Shown here piece after piece: positions 1 to 5,347 of a stretch of DNA of 12,293 bases. Under the pieces are notes generated by a model that made no database searches, was not told the DNA's origin, and was given only the letters and a program-made list of their open reading frames with translations. This DNA is from SVTX01 sp964567085 (GTDB lineage: Bacteria > Bacillota > Clostridia > Oscillospirales > CAG-272), in the NCBI GenBank assembly GCA_964567085.1, contig CAZMKU010000048.1:1-12293 (forward strand), written 5' to 3'. Each line of letters begins with the position of its first letter. Position 1 is the first letter of the stretch. The position numbers and the translations under genes were made by a program.

Positions 1-3
1 ATA

Positions 4-1569
4 TTAAGTGTACGATGTCCTTGCAGGGTTTACGCTGACTCTGTACGCGCCGATGTGCTGCGTAATACCGCCCGCCTCGCCGCGGGTAACGTTGGTGTGT
101 CTGATCGCGTCAAGAAGCGAGGTCTTACCGTGGTCAACGTGACCCATAACGCACACTACGGGGGCGCGCGTTACTAAGGTTTCGGGGGAATCCTCCTCCT
201 CGTTGAAGAGCTTTTCTTCAATAGTAACAACGACCTCCTTGGAGGGGATCGCGCCCAGCTCGTCGGCAACGAGAGCCGCCGTGTCGTAGTCGACCGTCAT
301 GTTTGCGGTTACCATCATTCCGAGAAGCATAAGGCGCTTGATGACCTCGCCCGTCGTAACCTTAAGGAGCGCCGCGAGGTCGGAAACCATAATTTCCTCG
401 GGGATAGAAACCTGCAAGGGGGCCTTCTTTACGGGAGCTGCGGGAGCCTTGGGCGCATTCTTTTTATTTGCCTTCTGCTTGAAGTTTTCCTGGCGGTTCT
501 GGCTCTGCTGCTTCTTGAGCTTCTGGTTGCCGCTTTCCCTGTATTCTCTGGAATCCTCGGATACGAAGGTGTCGAGCTTTTCGTCGTACTTGGAGAGGTC
601 TACCGAGTTCGTTCTCATATCAACGATACGAGCCGCGCCCTTCTTCTGCGTTCCGTCACCGCCCTTGGGCGTCTGCTCGCGAACGATGTGCTGGGGCTGG
701 AACTTTTCCTTGGGAGCGGAGGGAACGTAGTCGTCCTTATCCATTCCCATATTGCCTCTCTGGTTATAGGGCTTCTGCTGAGACTTTCTGTCATCGCGCT
801 TATCGTTCTTGGGCGCGCTGAAATTGGGAGCCTTGCTGAATCTGTCGAATTTACTGTCGCCTGCGGGAGCTGTGGGTCTTGCGGGGCGATCCTGTGTAAA
901 GCCGCGCTCGCCTCCCTGTCTTGCATCGGGAGTCTTGCCCGCGGGTCTCTGCGCGTTTCTGTCAAACGAGGGCTTGCCGTCTCTTGCGGGACGGTCTGTG
1001 GGCTTGCCTTCCGCGTTACCTCTTGCCTGCGCCTTCTCTCTTGCCGCCTTTTCGATCGCAGCCGCGCGAGCGATAGCCGCCGCTCTGTCAACGGTGTTCT
1101 GCTTCTTTTCGGGCTCTGCCTTCGCGGGAGCCTCTGCCTTTATCTCGGGCCTTGTCTCGCGCTTGGGCTCTGCCTTTGCGGCGGGCTTCTCCTCGACCTT
1201 GGCCTCGGGCTTCGTCTCGGGAGCGGCCTTCTTTTGGGGCTCTGCCTTTGCGGGAGCTTCAGCCTTTGCCGCGGATTTTACCTCGGGCGCAGTCTCGACC
1301 TTAACCTCCTCGGCAGCGGCCTTGGGCTTTGCAGGCGCTTTATTTAATTTCGAAGGGATATAGGTAACCCCATCAATGTAGTCATCGATGCCCGCGATCT
1401 GATTTCTCTTGGTTATCGTGTTGAAGATAACGTCGAACTCGTGCGAGGTAAGAGCCTTCTGACCCTTTGCATCAAATCCCTTCTCGGACATAATGTCCGT
1501 TATATCCTTGTTCTTCAATTCTAAATCCTTTGCAAGCTGTGTGGTTTTGATTTGAAGTTTTACTGCCAT
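4..1569 (-). CDS. infB: Translation initiation factor IF2, N-terminal 521 codons (frame closes near window edge)
   Basis: IF2 is the GTPase that places initiator fMet-tRNA on the 30S subunit and promotes 50S joining in the cytoplasm. Residues 1-55 form a small IF2_N-like helical domain. Residues 75-380 are a long low-complexity linker rich in Ala/Lys/Pro/Glu and then Arg/Gly/Gln. Residues 383-440 are the second IF2_N domain. The G domain begins near 470 with P-loop GHVDHGKT (476-483) and switch I GEAGGITQHIGAY (497-509). The frame then ends at a TAA (4-6), where the G3 motif DTPGH and at least 300 more residues are expected. The last seven or so residues do not fit the family, which suggests a frameshift (see findings). 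ATG at 1567-1569 has a GAAAGGA ribosome site at 1581-1587. It is the last visible gene of the rimP-nusA operon, 45 bp after ylxQ. Identity is certain; the 3' end is not. Confidence 0.95.
   Translation of the reverse strand: MAVKLQIKTTQLAKDLELKNKDITDIMSEKGFDAKGQKALTSHEFDVIFNTITKRNQIAGIDDYIDGVTYIPSKLNKAPAKPKAAAEEVKVETAPEVKSAAKAEAPAKAEPQKKAAPETKPEAKVEEKPAAKAEPKRETRPEIKAEAPAKAEPEKKQNTVDRAAAIARAAAIEKAAREKAQARGNAEGKPTDRPARDGKPSFDRNAQRPAGKTPDARQGGERGFTQDRPARPTAPAGDSKFDRFSKAPNFSAPKNDKRDDRKSQQKPYNQRGNMGMDKDDYVPSAPKEKFQPQHIVREQTPKGGDGTQKKGAARIVDMRTNSVDLSKYDEKLDTFVSEDSREYRESGNQKLKKQQSQNRQENFKQKANKKNAPKAPAAPVKKAPLQVSIPEEIMVSDLAALLKVTTGEVIKRLMLLGMMVTANMTVDYDTAALVADELGAIPSKEVVVTIEEKLFNEEEDSPETLVTRAPVVCVMGHVDHGKTSLLDAIRHTNVTRGEAGGITQHIGAYRVSVNPARTSYT
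1099..1280. repeat. Imperfect repeats in the infB linker (AKAEP units)
   Basis: The 16-mer GGGCTCTGCCTTYGCG occurs on the + strand at 1111, 1165 and 1237, spaced by 54 and 72 bp, which are both multiples of 18. On the coding strand it encodes Ala-Lys-Ala-Glu-Pro units. Two longer protein copies, KAEAPAKAEP, lie at IF2 residues 102-111 and 144-153. This is a coding repeat in a disordered, charged linker whose length commonly varies between IF2 proteins. It is not a mobile or regulatory repeat. Confidence 0.7.
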
Positions 1570-1614
1570 ACGGTTTAAAGTCCTTTCATAGTAGACAAAA
1601 ATTGGTTTGTAAAT

Positions 1615-1938
1615 TTACTGTATCTTGCTCTCGACTCCGCGACACATATCGCGGCCGATGATCGCAACTGCCGCCACGGCGCTCTTTCCCAGAGCTCCGC
1701 CAAGCTCGGCGCAGGTCGCGCTTATCCGAATGAGCTTTATATTGTAAAAGCTACATTTGTCATTGAGCTTTTTATGAGTGTTTTCACTCGTGTCCGACGC
1801 CTCGAGAACGAAAAATTCGTCCGAGGGAAGCGTCTTCTTTTTTTGTATATGCTCGATTATCATGGGCGTGCCAATGATAATTCTGCCGCTTTTTTTCGCG
1901 ATGCCGAGCATGGACAGAAGCTTTTTGTTATCTTCCAT
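1615..1938 (-). CDS. ylxQ: L7Ae/L30e-family RNA-binding protein YlxQ
   Basis: The 107-aa product has the compact L7Ae/L30e/Gadd45 fold pattern. The N-terminus LLSMLGIAKKSGRIIIG (residues 7-23) matches the glycine-rich helix-turn that contacts kink-turn RNA in this family. DTSENTHKKLNDKC (49-62) matches the usual SxxTxKKLxxxC segment, and a hydrophobic C-terminal part AVAAVAIIGRDM (88-99) follows. The length is normal for the YlxQ branch, a small ribosome-associated or kink-turn-binding protein whose cellular role is poorly defined. It lies 18 bp after ylxR and 45 bp before infB, the same place as in Bacillus and Clostridia nusA-infB operons, so it is co-transcribed. The ribosome site is weak (AGGG about 8 bases before ATG at 1936-1938), which fits translational coupling to ylxR. 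Family is confident; function is inferred. Confidence 0.88.
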   Translation of the reverse strand: MEDNKKLLSMLGIAKKSGRIIIGTPMIIEHIQKKKTLPSDEFFVLEASDTSENTHKKLNDKCSFYNIKLIRISATCAELGGALGKSAVAAVAIIGRDMCRGVESKIQ

Positions 1939-1956
1939 TTTTATACCCTGTGTGGA

Positions 1957-2232
1957 TTATTTGGTCTGCGCTTCGAGCGAGCTCTCCATGGAATCGTAAA
2001 CGTCCTCGGGAACTGTGACTCCGAGAGCCGTGTCGATCCTTTTTGACCTTCTCGCGCGTTTAAAACATACCGCCGATGGACATATATACGCGCCGCGGCC
2101 TGACTTTTTGCCCGTAAAGTCAAGGGAAATATTGCCCTCGGGATCACGGACAACGCGCAAAAGCTCTTTCTTCGGCTTGTGCTCGTTACAGCCAAGACAC
2201 TGTCTTTCGGGAATCTTCTTTACCTTTTGCAT
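1957..2232 (-). CDS. ylxR: YlxR/RnpM family RNA-binding protein (DUF448)
   Basis: The 91-aa basic protein has the YlxR hallmarks: RQCLGC near the N-terminus (residues 10-15), a strand LLRVVRDPEG (24-33), the signature GRGAYIC (45-51) and a lysine/arginine-rich helix FKRARRSKRI (57-66). Cysteines 12, 15, 51 and 56 could be paired, but metal binding is not established from the sequence. In Bacillus subtilis this protein has been called RnpM, a modulator that binds the RNase P RNA; nucleoid or transcriptional roles have also been proposed for the family. It sits 30 bp downstream of nusA and 18 bp upstream of ylxQ, the standard order. A G-rich stretch (GGGGG, about 7 bases before the ATG at 2230-2232) can act as a ribosome site. 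Confidence 0.92.
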   Translation of the reverse strand: MQKVKKIPERQCLGCNEHKPKKELLRVVRDPEGNISLDFTGKKSGRGAYICPSAVCFKRARRSKRIDTALGVTVPEDVYDSMESSLEAQTK

Positions 2233-2262
2233 AATAACCCCCGTGTTGTGTTGAACTTATTA

Positions 2263-3318
2263 TCAGATGCCTTCGGGAAGGGGCTTTTCAGCGCCTTCGG
2301 CGTTGATGTCTATCTTAAGACCCGTAAGTCTTGCGGCAAGACGAACGTTCTGACCCTCCTTGCCGATAGCAAGAGAAAGCTGATCGGGGGAAACGATTAC
2401 GCGGCAGAATCTTTCGCTTATCATTTCCGAGCTGATAACGTCTGCGGGAGACAATGCTTCGCTTACGTATTTTGCGGGATCCTCGTTGTATTTAATGATG
2501 TCTATCTTTTCGCCGCCAAGCTCGTTTACGATGCTCTCGATTCTCAAGCCGTGCGCGCCGATACAAGCGCCGACCGCGTCAACGCTGTCATCTCTGGAAT
2601 AAACGGCGATCTTTGTTCTCGAGCCCGCCTCGCGGGAAACGCCCTTGATAAGAATGATTCCGTCTGAAATCTCGGGAACCTCGAGCTCGAACATACGGCG
2701 TACCAAGCCGGGATGAACGCGGGAAAGGGTTACAAGCGGGCCCTTGAGCTCCTTGTTTACCTCCTGAACGAACACCTTGATCTTGTCGTCAACGTGATAC
2801 TCCTCGCCGGGGATCTGCTCGCTCTTGAGAAGAACGGCGCGTCCCGTACCCGTGTCAACCACTATGTTTCCGCTCTCGCGGTCAACCTTGAGCACCGTTG
2901 CCGTGATGATCTCGCCGCGCTTGGACTCGTAAGCGTCCTGCATAGCCTTATGCTCACCCTCGCGGATACCCTGGATAATCACGGACTTTGCGGCAGCCGC
3001 GGAAAGACGGCGGAAGTCCTTCGTCTTAACCTCTGTCTCAAAGATCTGACCGAGCTTGTATCTCTTACTCTTTGCCTTTGCGTCGTCGAGAGAGATCTGT
3101 GTCAAGGGATCCTCAACCACTTCAACGATCTCCTTCTGCTGGTAAACGCGAACGTCCTTCTTTGCGGGGTCGATGTTTACTCTCATATTCGTGTTGTTGC
3201 CGTATTCCTTCTTGAATGCGGAAACGAGCGCCGCCTCGATTTTTTCGATCATGTAGGCCTGGGGTATTCCCTTCTCCTTTTCGAGAAGCTCAAGGGCTGT
3301 AAAAAACTCTGCGTTCAT
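2263..3318 (-). CDS. nusA: Transcription termination/antitermination factor NusA
   Basis: NusA binds RNA polymerase near the RNA exit channel and controls pausing, intrinsic termination and antitermination. At 351 aa this is the short Firmicutes-type NusA without the C-terminal acidic repeats. The polymerase-binding N-terminal domain covers residues 1-125. The S1 domain is at about 133-200 (RGEIITATVLKVDRESGNI and on). KH1 is near 225-290, with GAHG at 254-257. KH2 is near 300-340, with GKEG at 319-322 in LAIGKEGQNVRLAARLTG. KH1 has His where the family usually has Arg in GxRG. ATG at 3316-3318 has a GAAAGG ribosome site at 3331-3336. The gene lies 61 bp after rimP in the same operon. NusA autoregulates its own operon in some bacteria; nothing here proves that. 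Confidence 0.97.
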   Translation of the reverse strand: MNAEFFTALELLEKEKGIPQAYMIEKIEAALVSAFKKEYGNNTNMRVNIDPAKKDVRVYQQKEIVEVVEDPLTQISLDDAKAKSKRYKLGQIFETEVKTKDFRRLSAAAAKSVIIQGIREGEHKAMQDAYESKRGEIITATVLKVDRESGNIVVDTGTGRAVLLKSEQIPGEEYHVDDKIKVFVQEVNKELKGPLVTLSRVHPGLVRRMFELEVPEISDGIILIKGVSREAGSRTKIAVYSRDDSVDAVGACIGAHGLRIESIVNELGGEKIDIIKYNEDPAKYVSEALSPADVISSEMISERFCRVIVSPDQLSLAIGKEGQNVRLAARLTGLKIDINAEGAEKPLPEGI

Positions 3319-3379
3319 TAGAATTTAATCCTTTCAAATTAGACAATATATGTGAAAATTTATTTTTACTGAAATTTAT

Positions 3380-3862
3380 TTAGTCGCCGAAGTCGAAAAC
3401 GGTCCGGAGCTTGGCGATCTTGCTTCGCTCGAACGTGACGCTCTCGCCGTTTACGTTAACGACGACGCCGCCGTCCTCCGTAAGCCCCTCGAGCACGCCA
3501 CGGAACTGCTTTGAGCCGTTCATGGGAGCGAAAAGTCTTACCTCAACGTCCCAGTCAACGCATGCTAAAATGTGCTCGTCGTACTTGAGGTCGCGTTCGA
3601 TTCCGGGGGAGGAGACCTCAAGAATGTACGCATCGGGAATGGGGTCTGCCTCGTCGAGAAGCGGGTCAATGCCTCGATGGAATTTCTCGCAATCCTCAAT
3701 GTTTATGCCTTCCTCGTTATCAATGGTTATGCGCAGATATCTGTCCGCGCCCTCCTTGACGAATTCAACGTCCCAAAGATAATACCCCATCTCCTCTGCC
3801 AGAGGCGAAATAAGGGCTCTTACCGCAGATGCTACGTTCTTGCTTTCTCTGTTATTTTTCAT
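3380..3862 (-). CDS. rimP: Ribosome maturation factor RimP
   Basis: RimP assists assembly of the 30S subunit. The 160-aa length is normal. The N-terminal domain (about residues 10-88) contains the family pattern LWDVEFVKEG, RITIDNEEGI, EDCEKFHRGIDPLLDE and the highly conserved LEVSSPGIERDL (81-92). The C-terminal SH3-like domain (about 95-158) follows. It is the first gene of the rimP-nusA-ylxR-ylxQ-infB operon and is preceded on this strand by a good promoter and a leader hairpin. ATG is at 3860-3862, with a moderate GGGAG ribosome site about 12 bases upstream. No in-frame alternative start looks better. Confidence 0.96.
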   Translation of the reverse strand: MKNNRESKNVASAVRALISPLAEEMGYYLWDVEFVKEGADRYLRITIDNEEGINIEDCEKFHRGIDPLLDEADPIPDAYILEVSSPGIERDLKYDEHILACVDWDVEVRLFAPMNGSKQFRGVLEGLTEDGGVVVNVNGESVTFERSKIAKLRTVFDFGD

Positions 3863-3892
3863 AATAAAAAATTTCTCCCAAACAAAATTTTA

Positions 3893-3914
3893 GAGCGGAT
3901 TTGTGAACCCGCTC
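3893..3914 (-). promoter_or_regulatory. Hairpin in the rimP 5' leader
   Basis: Read on the minus strand, the arms GAGCGGGTT and AATCCGCTC form a 9-bp stem (one G-U pair) closed by a CACA tetraloop. It lies between the predicted transcription start (near 3934) and the rimP ribosome site. The sequence after the stem is TAAAATTTTG rather than a clean U-tract, so it is a poor intrinsic terminator. It may stabilise the mRNA or act in pausing or attenuation of the nusA operon. The pairing is seen directly; the role is inferred. Confidence 0.5.
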
Positions 3915-3940
3915 CCTTCTTGCTTATACCGTGATGACTC

Positions 3941-3969
3941 ATTATAGCATACTTTTTTTTATATTGCAA
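3941..3969 (-). promoter_or_regulatory. Sigma-A type promoter for the rimP-nusA-infB operon
   Basis: On the minus strand, TTGCAA (3964-3969, four of six to consensus) is followed by a 17-bp spacer and a perfect TATAAT (3941-3946), with an extended TGC just before the -10. The start would fall near 3934, giving a leader of about 72 nt before rimP. Confidence 0.7.
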
Positions 3970-4105
3970 GAGGTTTTTTAAATTTTTTTTAAAATTTTAA
4001 GCTTTTTCACCCCTTTTTCTGTCCGAGGGCGGAGCGCACATTTATATTATTGTATGATTTTTCTGTAAAATTCGTATATTTTATATGAAAAAAAGCGCAA
4101 AACTG

Positions 4106-4134
4106 TTTACAAAATAACTCGTTTGTGTTATAAT
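4106..4134 (+). promoter_or_regulatory. Sigma-A type promoter for the yybS-gdpP-rplI operon
   Basis: TTTACA (4106-4111, five of six to consensus) is followed by a 17-bp spacer and a perfect TATAAT (4129-4134), preceded by an extended -10 TGT (4126-4128). Two further TATAAT hexamers follow at 4137-4142 and 4144-4149 but lack well-placed -35 elements. The start would fall near 4141, giving a short leader of about 43 nt. Confidence 0.75.
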
Positions 4135-4183
4135 AATATAATGTATAATAGTCGAAATCTGTCCTCGGAGGGAGGTATATATT

Positions 4184-5335
4184 ATGAGCGCGAGTATTGC
4201 GGCACGGTCAAAATTGAATATGAATAAGCTTTTAGCCGCGATGGGCATCCTGCTTCTCGGCGCCGTTTATCTTCCCATCGCGATTTCGGGCGAGCATGAG
4301 GTCGAGCGGTTATCGTCGCTTGTAACTATAATTTGCTTCGTGCTTTTATTTGTGGGCGCAAAGAAAATTTCCGCCGTGATCCCCTCTGCTATCGTTTATC
4401 TTCTTTTGTACGCGATGGGCGGCACGCATCTTTTCGGCAGTATTTTTCTTGTGCTTTTCACCTCGGTAAGCCTTGCGGCGAACGAGCTTATTCTGAACCG
4501 CAAGGATCCGTGGAGGCTCGCCCTTATTTACGGCATGCTTCCCGTCTCGTTCGGCGCGGCGTACCTTTTGACCGAGAATTTGGTCATCTCGTCGGTGACG
4601 GCGATCCCCTTCGTTATCTTTACTCTGCTTTCTCTTTGCGTAAGAAACAAGGTGAACCGAAAGACCTCGATTCTGGTTTTGGTCGGCGGGTTTATATTTA
4701 TAGGCATCGTGGCGATAGCTATTTATATGCTTATCTCGGGAATTGATTTTTCGGAGCTTCGAGAGGCTTATATCGTCGGCAGAGACGCGTTGCTTGACTA
4801 TATTCTGGGCTTCGGCGTGGAGCTGAACGGGGAGGTAATTCCTCTCTTTACCGACGTTTCTCTGGCCCGTGAGCTGTTTGTTTCGGCGGCGAACTCGCTT
4901 CCCTCGGTAATTGCGGTTGCCCTGATAGTAATGTCGTTTTTCATATATAATTATCAGGCGTCCATGCTCGAAAAATTCGGCGGGCACGAATATATCACCG
5001 AAGACGTTATGGAAATCAGGGTGAGCGCGGCGGCGGCAGCCACCTATCTTATCGCGTTCGTGTTATCAATTACGACCGATTCGTACGGAAATATGCCGTT
5101 CGGCTCGGTGGTATGCCTGAATATATATACAATACTTACCCCCGCCCTTGCTTACGCGGGTGTTGCGGCGATCAAGAGCTTTTTCAAAAAGAGAAAAATG
5201 CGGATAGGCTTTCTTCTGATATTCCCTCTTTTCCTCTTGGCGATGACGGGTTATATGTTTATGGTTCTTTCCCTTCTGGGAATTATTTGTATATTTGCAA
5301 GAAGTGCAAAAGAATGGTCAGAAAAAAAGGATTAA
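4184..5335 (+). CDS. YybS-like (DUF2232) polytopic membrane protein
   Basis: The 383-aa product is dominated by hydrophobic segments, about ten predicted spans. The clearest lie near residues 15-34, 45-60, 63-80, 83-100, 112-129, 134-153, 163-185, 236-258, 279-300, 305-328 and 340-372 (the last long enough for two). One more hydrophilic loop lies at about 187-232. No catalytic motif is visible. Its identity rests on topology and position: in Firmicutes the membrane protein YybS (DUF2232) lies immediately upstream of gdpP and rplI, exactly as here. YybS function is poorly known; a link to cyclic-di-AMP signalling is suggested only by the gene pairing. ATG at 4184 follows a strong GGAGGGAGG site (4167-4175). 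The stop codon overlaps the ribosome site of gdpP by one base, so the two are likely coupled. The family assignment should be tested by a profile search. Confidence 0.8.
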   Translation: MSASIAARSKLNMNKLLAAMGILLLGAVYLPIAISGEHEVERLSSLVTIICFVLLFVGAKKISAVIPSAIVYLLLYAMGGTHLFGSIFLVLFTSVSLAANELILNRKDPWRLALIYGMLPVSFGAAYLLTENLVISSVTAIPFVIFTLLSLCVRNKVNRKTSILVLVGGFIFIGIVAIAIYMLISGIDFSELREAYIVGRDALLDYILGFGVELNGEVIPLFTDVSLARELFVSAANSLPSVIAVALIVMSFFIYNYQASMLEKFGGHEYITEDVMEIRVSAAAAATYLIAFVLSITTDSYGNMPFGSVVCLNIYTILTPALAYAGVAAIKSFFKKRKMRIGFLLIFPLFLLAMTGYMFMVLSLLGIICIFARSAKEWSEKKD

Positions 5336-5340
5336 GGAGG
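5335..5340 (+). promoter_or_regulatory. Ribosome binding site of gdpP overlapping the upstream stop codon
   Basis: The AGGAGG at 5335-5340 shares its first A with the TAA (5333-5335) of the membrane-protein gene and lies 7 bases before the gdpP ATG. This fixes the gdpP start and suggests translational coupling. Confidence 0.8.
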
Positions 5341-5347
5341 CAGAATT

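Larger units (their letters stand above)
3863..4183. other. Divergent intergenic region, 321 bp, between the nusA and gdpP operons
   Basis: No gene, tRNA or known riboswitch is recognisable here. On the minus strand it holds a promoter (3941-3969) and a leader hairpin (3893-3914) for rimP. On the plus strand it holds a promoter (4106-4134) and a ribosome site (4167-4175) for the membrane-protein gene. Between the two promoters lies a very A/T-rich segment (about 3950-4010) with runs of T and A, which could be bent DNA or UP-element-like sequence. A more G/C-rich island sits at 4012-4040. Nothing else in it could be assigned. Confidence 0.8.

Noticed and set aside
299..1363. Several open frames opposite or out of phase with infB (299-730, 688-1347, 809-1363 on +, 615-1091 on -)
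   Set aside because: They follow the low-complexity Ala/Lys/Pro/Glu linker and give repetitive Leu/Cys/Ser or Arg/Ser-rich translations with no family resemblance. infB explains the region.
2713..3321. A 202-codon open frame antisense to nusA
   Set aside because: It is a Leu/Val-rich mirror of the nusA coding sequence with no plausible ribosome site or domain.
3951..4010. T- and A-runs in the intergenic region as a transcription terminator
   Set aside because: There is no G/C-rich stem just before the runs on either strand, and both flanking genes start here, so no terminator is needed. A/T-rich promoter DNA is the simpler reading.
4022..4033. Small inverted repeat TCCG-AGGG-CGGA
   Set aside because: The stem is only 4 bp and lies outside both predicted transcripts; chance is likely.
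3863..4183. Possible small RNA, tRNA or riboswitch in the divergent region
   Set aside because: No cloverleaf, no conserved riboswitch core and no separate promoter-terminator pair could be recognised beyond the rimP leader hairpin.
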